DNA of 64,000 nt from Ectocarpus siliculosus (Eukaryota; Sar; Phaeophyceae; Ectocarpales; Ectocarpaceae), in NCBI GenBank assembly GCA_000310025.1, contig FN649726.1:2451961-2515960 (forward strand), written 5' to 3'. Each line of letters opens with the position of its first letter. Positions within the stretch are counted from its first letter, which is position 1. A program made the position numbers and the translations under genes. The notes beneath the pieces were generated by a model. That model saw nothing but the letters and a program-made list of their open reading frames with translations, did no database searches and was not told where the DNA came from. This document shows positions 47,901 through 59,100 of the stretch, piece by piece.

Positions 47901-49772
47901 ACGCACCCATACATCTCTGGTGTTTAGGACAAGATATCGCAACAAAATCGAATACATCCAGCTGCGGCAAGGTCGAGGAAGGCAGAAATGCACCGACGTT
48001 GATCAGGCCTACCATCAGTTGACAATACAACAACACACGCTTCGGCGCACCTCAACGTCATCCAGTTGATGAAGAACGTGGCTCATGCGGTGCGCCTTTG
48101 CCCGAAGGTATGCTAGGCTGTGCACATTAGGAGCGACCAGCATGGGGATGCGGCTGAGAACCTTGATTCCCATCGACTTCAGGCACTTGAGCTTGAAAGG
48201 ATTGTTCGTCATCAACTTGATGCTCTAGATTGAACGTTCAAGAAGCGGGGCAAGGAGGGGAGGGATGGCAGTAGAGTTGGCGGGAGGGTGGCGGTTCATC
48301 TGTGCTATTAATACCGCTTTGTTCGTCATGCCCGTTCAACAGTGGACTTGCTGTCGTACTCGGACGCTTGCGAATACGCATGCTGCAGTCACAGGCGGGC
48401 GGCTTCTCTTGGGGACGCGCCTGCAACCAACAGTCGAGATGAAAAACGTGAAACTTCGCCTGCGTGACGAAATGTGTTCCAATTGGCCAAGGAATTCTCA
48501 TGCTGAAAACACGCATCTGAATGCAGAAGCTCCCAAATGATTTTCGAGGTCCCAACCACACCATATGCCCTCCCACAGCTGATGATACTGCTGTTAATAA
48601 CACTTAATAGGTAGGGCAGTGACATGTTTACACCACGTAACCAAGCAGACCCTCAAAGCAACTCCACACCTTGATACCCATGTCAGCGAGAATGTGCTCG
48701 ACGGCCTCATACGAGCGTAGATCGTCGTCGAACCCGAGGTGTCGGTTAGCGTCCACAGTATCCAAGCCGCCATCCTGAAGGGCATACGCCGCAACCTTGT
48801 TGGCGAGCCCGATGCCTCTACCCTCCTGTCGTAAATTGCCACATGGAAACATTCACGCATGAGTCAGTGTGAAGGTGCATTAATGATAGGAACAAAGGCC
48901 TACAGAAAGCAGGCTGTGGCAAGACAACAAAAGCCCGATGCAAGCATGCGAGTGGTGTTGGCGCATGTGATGCTGCGGGACCCCTAGGGCTATCTCTTAA
49001 CACTAAATCTCGCCACCTACCTGTTGCATGTAGATCACGCAACCACCATGCTCCGAAATATAGTCCAGTGCAAGCTCGAGTTGTTCCTTGCAGTCGCATC
49101 GAAGTGAACCCAGCACCTCAGACGTCAGACATTGGTCATGAACTCGGACGGGCACCCCTTCCAAGTCCTGAAGGTCTCCCTGGAGCAGGCGGGAGTATCA
49201 ACAAAGCCGCCGCAAGGACAAATACGGTCACGGCGATTTGCAAACCACAATCCCAAGCTCACACCAAATGCACGTCCGGCTTCTTTCTTATTGCGATCAG
49301 CACGAGAGAAGCTTTCTACTACGTACCTATAGCAAATGAGGCTTTTCTTCGTGTTGAAGATTAGTTAGCTGTCTGTTGCTGTTGCTCATTGGTACAAAAA
49401 CCACACCGCCTCTATCTAGAGTCTCCCCCTTCCCGTACACTTCTAAGAAAAAATGGTCACACGCTAATCCACAAAGAGGTTAAAAACGTAAGTTTGTGCC
49501 TGAAAATACAAAATACGAAAGGATGTTTACACCTCTTGATGACACCAGCCAAAACTTACCGCCACCATGACCACTGGCTCCATCGACCGACCGTTTCCTT
49601 CGTGCCTGTACGATCTCAGCCGAAATTTCCCCCGGGGAGTAGGCAAGAGGCACTCCGACACATACTGTGTGCTGGTGGTGTCCTCCGCGTTTGAAGACTT
49701 TAACCCTGCACCAATGTGGTTCTCCAACGAACGCGGGCCATTCGATCGCCTAGCACGCACAGAGGAGCCCTC
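44935..49772 (-). CDS. RIBA: Bifunctional riboflavin enzyme, GTP cyclohydrolase II fused before DHBP synthase
   Basis: Makes both precursors of riboflavin: GTP cyclohydrolase II (GCHII) opens GTP, and DHBP synthase makes 3,4-dihydroxy-2-butanone 4-phosphate from ribulose 5-phosphate. Eleven exons: 49772-49560, 49179-49021, 48825-48670, 48224-48051, 47823-47743, 47420-47256, 46680-46600, 46306-46160, 45851-45798, 45571-45447, 45070-44935. All junctions are phase 0 except the last (2). GCHII comes first: [18 protein letters not shown], zinc cysteines in [46 protein letters not shown] 27-codon linker exon follows. DHBP synthase is second: [81 protein letters not shown]. Catalytic motifs of both halves look whole. 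The 496 visible residues lack a start: no ATG precedes the first exon, so a 5' exon, probably with a plastid signal, lies above 49772. Domain order is opposite to plant and bacterial RibBA. Confidence 0.88.
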
Positions 49773-51464
49773 CTGGGCGAAATGGAATTTGGTTGGAAAT
49801 AGAACGCGCAAAACCGGGGCACAACGAAGGGTGTGTGGTCTCAATTTTCAGTCTCAAAAGCACGTCTGCTACCGGGGCGATGAAACCCAAGAACACGGAG
49901 TTCTCAGCGTCCTTCACTCTAGGTTGGGCATAGTTATCACTGCTGCTGTCTCTCACGGCATTTTGGTTTGTCCGCCTTAGCCTACTCGGATGCGTAAGAA
50001 AAATAGGTGGAAATCAAACGCACGAAGTACGTGACATAACAAAAATCGTGTCCAACTCGTTTGAACTCGGGGGGAGGGGTCGGTGGGTGGTGCCAGGCGT
50101 TCGTGCGAGAGCCGATCGGGTCAGCCGCTGCTATGGCCTGCCAGCAGAGTGTTGCGGACGATGCACAGCAGTAGGGGGAACAACAGATTTATCGTCTATA
50201 CCTAAGCAAATCGGAGACTTTTAGAGTACAGTTAACGCTCAATACCACCTGGGAGTCCCACGGGATTGACCGGGACGCCTTTGACTGGGGGGCGGCTGTG
50301 TCAAAAGTGTTATTTTTGGCCCAAGAGGAGGCTGTCCAGTTTTGAATACCATGTGTGGTTGTTTGTGGCTATGCATAGCTGACAATATGTCGTCGGCCCT
50401 GCCACTTGCGGATGGCTCTAGGACACACGCCATTGTCTGCACGAACCCTTTGTCCAGTTGTACCGTAATCTTATGATGCGCATGGTGCAAACGGAACTGC
50501 TGTGTCCAACTCGAATGCAAGCACCAAGTTTGCTTGACGTTTCCCCTCCTGACTTACGACTTTCCAACTTCCTTTCCCAGACCTCTCTACACGTGCCCTA
50601 CGAGAAAATTCGTCTTTCATACGAGGCGTGCTTGTTGAACGAAGTCCAGGCAGTCTACACGCGCGCTGTGGGGAGTGGAATCCGGAGCTATCCATCGGAC
50701 TCTTTCAAGGCACATATGGTACAGCAACAGTCAGATAATTGACGTGAGTTTCGTATTGAGATTGATCAACGCGACGAGTATCATCGGTGTTGCCTGTCTG
50801 AGGCTGTTTCTTCTTACAATGGGCAGTCGCAGTGTGGAATAGACGGCTGGTTGGTTTTACTTTTGAACGATCAACCTAACGGCGGACATGGAGTAGAAAC
50901 AGACAGGTGCGGTGAAAAAACGGGGGTGACCCTAGAGAAATTTGCCGGTTATCGTTGTGGTGTTGTTGTCCCACAACAGTCGTCCCGGTCGCTGCTCAGC
51001 CAATACCTTCTAACGGATGGCTTCCGTGGCCACAGGCCAGTACCAAAAGGTAAATATACATGTATATGGCGGCAAAATAAACTTGTGCAGAGGATATTAC
51101 CCTTAAAGGGTACACAAATTATCAGAGACATGGCTTCCAAGAAACAGGATCGCCATAGGCGATGGTGATCACTCATAGCTATTTAGTAGTAGCATATGTG
51201 CAACAGTATGTCAATGGATACCTTCCCAACAGACCAAGTCAGGAATTACAAAAAAAATTAGGTACTCATGTTTTTGTCGTCTGGTTCTGGTAGGGATATG
51301 CGGAGATATTTTTGTCGCAAGTTTCAATACTTTAAACTTTCAGCGAATCGCAGCCCACCAGCGCACTACATGTGCCTGCAATACAGCAGTAGTAGCGGAA
51401 GGTGAAGCTAACTCGATCTTTGAATGGATTGCCCATGCGACATGCGCATGCCACATCGGTTGTG

Positions 51465-51600
51465 GTGCGATTGCTGCCAGCGGACCCTCAGATACGATAT
51501 TGAGTCCGAACGTTTCTCGGAGAGGAGGAAAGGAAGACGGCGAGCCGGTGAGGAGAGAAACAGCGCGCATGCTGGCACACACGGATGGAGAAAGAATTTC
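51465..51600 (-). repeat. Inverted copy of dispersed repeat family A
   Basis: GGCGAGCCGGTGAGGAGAG and AAACAGCGCGCATG are the reverse complement of the core at 16157-16262. Only about 100-130 bp are recognisable. Confidence 0.55.
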
Positions 51601-52654
51601 ATCGCATCTCTGATCACATTCCCCGTGCTGTGTTAAGGTAAACCCGTGTGATACTGCTGTAGGCTGAGAAGCTTACAGCTTCAGTGTTTTTTTGTACTGT
51701 AGACAACCCAAACGAACAGGCTTGACCTCCTTGTGTCTGTCACTGCGTTGCTTTTTTTCATTCAGCGTAGCTCACGAAGTGAAAGGCGGATGATTTCTGT
51801 TTTGTTCTCTCGGGCATGGAAACATGCACAGCGGAAGTGACGCGGCCAAATCCTCCCCAACGCACAAAACGGCGGTGTGACTCAACCTGCAACCTGAAGT
51901 AATACAGCAATACATTCCCCCCGGAAGAGCAGACTACAGCAGTACTCAACGGAACGAAGCGAAATGAAACAGGGAGTCGAATCTCCCAGAAAGGTGGTGA
52001 ACCTATCCGACTGGAAACATCAAGGCGTTCTAATCTCAAATACTGCGGTCGTATTCTTTCCAAATCTACCAACTCGATACAGGACAACCCCGTTTCTTAC
52101 CGCGAACAGTAACGTGGCGGAAATATCTCTCGCGTCATTTGTCGCAGCATCGCCGTCGGATGGAGGCAAGTGACGCTTCGGTTCTAGCTCCCCACCTCGG
52201 AGTATAGCGGCCGATTTGAGAGCGGTCTTTCCGAATGTGTCATAGCCAGAACCTTCACAGCAGTTCCCATCCCGCCCAGCGTGCTCTGAATTGGTTCGGG
52301 CGTCATGTGGACCACACCCGTCCTGCGTGTGGCGTGCGGCGGGCGGTGACATGTATAACTACGATGCAAATTGAAGTTAGGGATGAGTCACAGAGTAATC
52401 GGCAAACTGCCCTGTTGCCCTGTTCGACTTCTGTCATCATCGCTGTCGCCGCAGCTGTGATGGAGAACACGACGAGGGATAGGAGATTGGTGCCGCGTTT
52501 CGCATGTACACTCTCTGTGAACACCGCCGACGCTGCCGACGCGTGTCGAGTGTCGATCGAGGCGTGTCAGTACATTTGGGCGATGTATTGGGTTGGCGCA
52601 AGTCCAGCTGTACACGTCAAAGAAGAAGTTCACCTGTCGACCCAAGCCTTCCGC

Positions 52655-52770
52655 ATCCTCTACCCGGGTAGTCGAGTGGTAATTTCCAGCCCTCCTAGGG
52701 ACACTCAGCGGCAGATATGCCGTCTCAGTCACGTAAGTCATTGGCTCGATTCCCGAAGGCGCCATCCAGC
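52655..52770 (+). repeat. tRNA-like sequence with long variable region
   Basis: Box A (GGGTAGTCGAGTGG, about 52667-52680) and box B-like GGCTCGATTCCCG (about 52743-52755) are 75 bases apart, as in Leu/Ser-type tRNAs with a long variable arm. The ends do not form a 7-bp acceptor stem, so a tRNA-derived SINE head is more likely than a tRNA gene. Confidence 0.45.
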
Positions 52771-53195
52771 TAATCTTGCTCGATAGCCCCTCATTCAGAA
52801 TGACTGACGACAGCACTATCAAGGATAGCGTTCGGTTGAAGCCGTTCATCACGTCGCCAGCCGCCACAGAGGTGAGATGGCGGGGTGCTCGGGTTCGTGA
52901 GTACTTCCACAACGACCCAGCATATGGGATGTATGTGTGGTCCCGATGTTACACACCATCTCGGCCGCGGGTCATACGGGGTACCGTGCGGGGGGATTGT
53001 TGGAGCAAAAAAAAAAACAGGACGTGCACGGGGGAACGCTGCTGATGTGGAAATCCCACCGTAACCGTCGTGAGGGGGGGGGGGGGGGGACCGACGTATT
53101 CATACATCTCCGACGTCGAGAGTGGATCGAGAGAAGACAGGGAGAGAGAGAGAGCACCACAAGGACACGCACTTGCTGCTTCTTTTACAGGCATC

Positions 53196-56100
53196 ATGGC
53201 GGAGAAGAAGGAAAAGAGAGTGGTAAGCAAAACTCTGTGTTTCGCGTTTATTGCAGCCGAATTCACGTCGCGACGACCAACATGAGTCGGACGAGCTACT
53301 TGTACTAATATGCACGAGATGCAACTCAATGGCGTCCCTCTCCAAGGTTGCGCTCGTCGATCCTGAGGAATCATAACCCTGGGATAGTCTACAGCTTGCG
53401 ACTTAACCACAAGCTCTTGAACCCTCTCACGCATCAGGTGCCGACTGAACCTGACACCGATTCGGGCGCGGAGGACTCTGACACGGAGACGGAGTCGGAA
53501 GCAGATAATGAGGACGAGGATACAGTGAGTCAATACGAAAAACCAGTGTCTTCGTACTTCTATGTTAGACTACTGCTATAGAAGTGTATCTCCAGGTACC
53601 ATCAACAGCATATCGACCTACACATGTATTGGAACACTACTGCTGTGGTTGCGAAGATCTTGTTGGAGTTGAAGAGTAACAAATGTGTTGTTCGACTGGA
53701 ACAGATTGACTCAGTAATATGATTGGCATCTCTTCACTATAATCACCTCGAAGCTGTGTGGAACTTCGTACTGTCGTCCGATCACAGATGCAGATTGTTG
53801 CTGTTTTCCTTTGATCTCCCCTTGATAATGCTCCACTACGTCTTCGCATATGTACACGATGCAGCCGGAAGCCAACACAAACCACGCGCAAATGCACACA
53901 CACGAACAGGGCACATGATTCTGCATAAAGCCGGAATCTTGCATTTTCATAGCACAACACCTGATAACGCCAAGAACTTGGTAACGCACCATCATATGGC
54001 TACCTCCAAATATCGTAACAATACAGTTGGTGTATGCTCGCAAGGTATTGTAGCTTAAAGTAGATGCACAAAAACTCGTCAACTCTTGAGCTCCTCTTTC
54101 TGGCGATACACAAATAATACATACTCGAGTATATATGCTTTGTCTCCTTCTGTAATCCTGAAACTATCAGACTACTGTACACCTCCCATTAGTTCGTTCG
54201 GTACCAGCCTCTTTTTTAGTACCGTGAGCGTAGGTTCCACGACCAGGTCATTGATGTTGTATCGCCAATTCGCCCTTTGTCCCCTGCAGCCTCCTGTCGT
54301 CCTCTTGCACCTCTGCAGTTCAGTTTGCTCCCAGCAAGGGCTTGGGTACAGTACATGTAGCATGGTCGTAGTCGGCGAAGCACGTTTAACCGTGTCTTGT
54401 ATGATACATTCATACTCAGATCATCTGCCGATATCGGAGCACTGCATTGAAGGGTGAAATGACGCCCGTTCGTCGCGCGGTAGCTGCAGGAGGCGTAGCC
54501 ACAGCATCGCTTATTTCGTGTCCATTGAGCATGGGTGTGGCACCACACTACTGAAGATATGCGTAACCGCTTCCACCTCGGTTTTTCTTTCTCCGTCCAC
54601 CACAGGGATTGACCGAAAATCAAAACCGTCTCCTCTACATGGTGTCCCTGTACACACACAAGGCCGACACCCGTGGTGACAGGGACCACTGGCTGCGAAA
54701 ACCTGCTTTAGTGGTGCTGTTGTACGAAGGCATTGTCGCAAATGTCCTTGACTTCGACTACGCGCCACAGTCTGAGCTGATCGAAAATCGTCGAATATGG
54801 ATGAACGTCAGCCAAGTGAGACGATGAACATCGTTCTGGAACATGTGTTTGGTACAACACAGCGAAGCTTCCCGATTGATATAGTTACACAACAAGTGCT
54901 CCCGTTTCCTTGGGCGATCGTTTCTACCTTCAAGAACGTTGATTTCGTGCTCAGCATGTTCTTTGTCATCTGAAACCTTCACAAGGCGTTCGTTCTTGAG
55001 GGAAGTCTAGTTCTGATACTGTATGTCGATCATAGTTTGAAACAAAGCAGCAGCACGCAGTATTTGGGGGAATCGTTCTCCCGCCGTATCCCTCCCTCGT
55101 TCGAGGGACTGAAATGCGTACCTGCTGAAAACGACGTTAAGTTTCCGTGTGTGGTGTCAGTATTTTTCACCTCTGTTTTTGGTGATGCCGGCACTATCTG
55201 GAAGTACCGCGCGTGAGAATCATCACTCGATGTTGCCAAGGGCGCAACCTCTTGGCATGCATTCAAAATATGTCATTTCGCTGCTTCCACATGCATGTAG
55301 GAGGGTAAATCGGACGTGGAGTTTCTCCGGGAGGAAGAGCTCGTAAACGGCCTACATGTATCGTCGAGAAGTTACAAGCCAATAACCTGCTACCAGATAT
55401 CTCCGAAAGGAAAGGTGGGTTATTGTTTCAGGTTGGGTCGGTGGTTGCTTCGCACATCATCCCACTTGACGTGAGGCACAGCTTGTTGCTAGTGTTGATT
55501 GAGGAACTACTGGACATGTGCGTGCGGCCATCACGAATATCCACCACAACCGAGAGTCTATCGAGGTCACGTTCAGCGTGTGTAGGCGCCTGATACGGTC
55601 GTACATTTTGACTATCACCCCACTCCCTCATTGGCGTGCTCAGGAGTTGGTTAAGCGCATCACGCGCAAAGAAAAGGAGGCCGTGCACGAGTTTGTGTAC
55701 GCAAGGGGGACTCGCGAGTTACTTCATGTTCGATGGGACGGAAACGAGTATTGGTTGGAGAGTGCATCAGGTTAGTATTGCAATACCGAGTCATCACAAC
55801 GTTTATCGAGGCTTTCCCCTGCAGGAAAGACCGCAATCGCGCACGACCCCACGATTTTCAGAAGTGATTTCCAGTGCAGAGCCTCACTCCGCCCTTGGTC
55901 CACTTAACAGAAGGTAATTTCTTGAAACAAGTCAGCGAATATGAGCGCCATCTCGTACACGTTTCCCACCCCATCGAGTAGCAAAACCTACTTATGGACG
56001 CGTTGTGCTTGTGGCTAAGCGCCAACCCTGTCGGAGGCGTGCAATGTGCTAGCCAGGCCGATGCAGATAGAACGGACCAACCGACCTTTGTCGCCCATCT

Positions 56101-59100
56101 TTGATAAACGAGCAGGTTACCGGCGGAAGTCAACGATCACAGAAACGGAAGACGTTTCTTACGTGTCATCGGCCTACGTGCCGCAGTGCCTACGATACGG
56201 CGGTCGGCCTACCCTTTCGAATGCACATCGCGCGCACGAATCCGGGGTGAATACGGACAACATCCGAGATGAGCTGGATGAAGTTATCACCCTCAATTCC
56301 GTGTCAATCATCGTAGCGGAGTATATTCCTTTCGGAGCCAACCAGGTCAGTACTCTTCATTGCGAGCTGATCTTACGATGGCTATGTCGGGTTGGCGACA
56401 AAAATTATCTAGTGCAATGTGGTCAAAGCACCATTGCACCAGAGGAAGTGAGAGTGGTCTACGAGACATGTGAATCTTGCTTGAGGGCGGGAAACCTTGG
56501 CCAACAAACCTCTCATGATATCGATCGGATCCGCTACGCCATTTCTCCGCGTTTCGTCTGCTCCGGCAACCGGCCTGGAAACGGGACGATTTCTAGATCG
56601 TTAACCTCAACAACAGCGTAGGATCGACGGAGAGGTGCCAAGGAGGCTTCATATCTCCCGCTATTGATGACGACTCCACCGGCACAGACCTCGAGATGTC
56701 GCCGGAGCTAACGAGCGTGGATATTCTAGACTACACGCTGACAAACCACATCAACTTCGAGGTATTGGTCTCGGGGCTGCAGTTTTGTTCATGTATGACG
56801 ATCAAATAAAGGCATCGCGCGACATTTCGCCTGTCAAATCGTTCATGGTAGTTAGCTTTAGAACATATGGGCTGAAGCTTGCACGCTCACATAAAAATCG
56901 ACCACAAACAAACCGAGTTCCACCCGAATTTCTCGATAGCAGTCTCGCCGATAGCGTAATTTATCTCCACATACTGTTCGCCTGCCGTTTGATTTGCTAA
57001 GGCGGAGATCAACTTTGCCGAGGAGAGCGGAGTTGTCCAGGTGGAAACTTTCGGCGTCAGCCTAAACGCTGAGGGCACATGCTTCTACGGGATGCAGGTG
57101 CAGAACGGGGAAGAAAATGACCACGGGAAAACTAATATGTTCCACAGGGTACGACAGAAAGTGCTGGACCACGGATTCAGTCTATACCTCTTTTAACTTG
57201 AGCTTTTGGAATACCGTGCCCTCTTTTACCCCCTTTGGCTGCTCCGCGAATATTTCTACAACCACGCATCTTGCATGTTCTTGTTTGATCTACGTGTTTC
57301 CGGGCCGCAGGTGGAAGCGGTGATGGATCGAATCAAGGATAACATTTCCTTGGATCACATGGCCCGGTTGCTTGTGGATGTGCAGCAAGATTCGTCGGGT
57401 ATCGTTGATTCCATCATATCGCAGCACCAGCGCGAGCTTCTCAACCTAATTTTCCTTGGTGACGCTCCAAACCGGAACAAGGTAATATCTACGTTGTTAC
57501 AGATACGAAAACCTTTTGGTGCTTCCGTTACTTTGATTTCCTCACCAAATAGGCATGTCCGCTGCTTCGGGTATGTAAGTATCGCTCAGTCCCGAGCGTT
57601 ATCCTTGTGGGCGTAGACCAGACAATACTCTCGCAACCTGGTGGTTGTATCATCGCTCACGGGAGGCGCGTCGTACACCCACACGACAAAATTGACTGTT
57701 GTTGGTACTACGGAACAGGTGAACCTGATCATGGCGAATGAGATTACGCCTCACCTGACGGCGGAGGAGTACATGGACAAGGGCGAATACGAGAACGAAC
57801 TAAAGCAGGTCATCGGGGACACAAAGGTGATCGGACGGATTCGAGCTTAGCGCGAGATAGGAACGAACGATGAAAATCTCGGGCGTTTCAATCGTGAGGA
57901 CATATCCCCGGGCATTGGTAGTGCGTGGGGACAAGTTTGCGCTCTTTTTGTGCACACTCGAGGTTGCGTCAAGCCAGGTATCTCAACACTACCTTTGAGT
58001 GAACTGTCTGCTATGGCGCGACCCTTGTTCATGTTTACGATACAGTAGACGCCCGCAGTTGATATCTCGTGAAGGAAACGAGGCCACGTGGGACGAACAG
58101 TGATAAATAGGGAAGAATCTCAGAGCTCATGCACCAGGCCGCAAAGTACGACACACAGGTTAAAGAAAAGGGATCAGTTGAGAACAAGCGCGTCTCGGTG
58201 TGGTGTAGTTGCCTTTGCGCTAGGGCCACGTATCGTATGGTATCAGCACGGTGACGGTTCTCGCTTGAAGGGGCAGGGGGAAGGTACAACGCCTTGGCAG
58301 CTCCGATTGCGAGATCTGCGCCGTTGATACTTTGTGATGTGAGAACAGCTGTGAGGTCGAGAGACACAACAAGCAGTTTGGGATATTGAACATGTGACGA
58401 GAGGGAGGAACAAAAAAAAAAGAACCACGCAGAGAAAATTGGCAGGCTACTGTAGGCAGTACAGAGAACAAGACGCCGCCATTTCGCCACAAGCGACGAT
58501 CAGCAAAGACCTTCAGCCTCGATCCGCACTAATACTTTAATTCTCTCTGGGTGCCAACTGAAGCGAGGCACTGTAAGCAGCATGGGCCAAGTCGTCTTAA
58601 ACGCCGGATCGATACGTGTTTTTCCTTCGATGCTGTATATTTTCGCTCATCGATACAAGGCGGCGTATGACATCAGTGAGCACGACACACTCATCTTTGG
58701 TGGGCACGGGCTGCTCGTCGCGGGGCCGAATTCCCGCCACCACGAGCCACTGTTGTGCGCGTACCTCCAGTTCATCACGATTGACATCTTTCTGCAGAAC
58801 TACTTCTCAAGATTGTGGATTCTGACGGATGACATGAAGGTATGGCATTTTGCGGGACTCCTGACGTGCGTTGTTTCCAACCTGGAGTGACCGACTAGAG
58901 ACGATTACTTGACTGAGAAAAATGGCAAATGAAACGTTTTGCGTGGACGTTACTTGGTAAGTGGTAGATGTGTTACCGATGCGTTGCTGTTCCTTCGTCG
59001 GCAGTTTAGTTTCTTTGAAAGGGCTCAAAGCGTTTACCGCTGGTGTGGCAGGTGACCTACGACATTATCGTCACGTCGGATACGGACCCCACCGCACTCG

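Larger units (their letters stand above)
49773..53195. other. Region between divergent riboflavin and membrane-protein genes
   Basis: It must contain the missing first exon(s) of the riboflavin gene and the promoters of both genes. A minus-strand frame at 50520-50239 and a plus-strand frame at 50458-50742 are open but resemble nothing I know. A pyrimidine-rich tract and AG just before 53191 suggest that a 5' untranslated exon of the plus-strand gene is spliced there. A run of 15 G lies at about 53076-53090. Repeat family A (inverted) and a tRNA-like head are listed separately. Confidence 0.45.

Noticed and set aside
28425-49772. Functional cluster of the five consecutive minus-strand genes
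   Set aside because: The genes belong to unrelated pathways and are separated by 0.7-2.6 kb with their own flanks; same-strand order alone is not evidence of a cluster.
55803-55915. Open stretch between exons 5 and 6 of the 53-62 kb gene, flanked by CAG and AGGTAATT
   Set aside because: Including it breaks the frame into exon 6, while joining 55770 directly to 56116 gives SASGYRRKS in phase.
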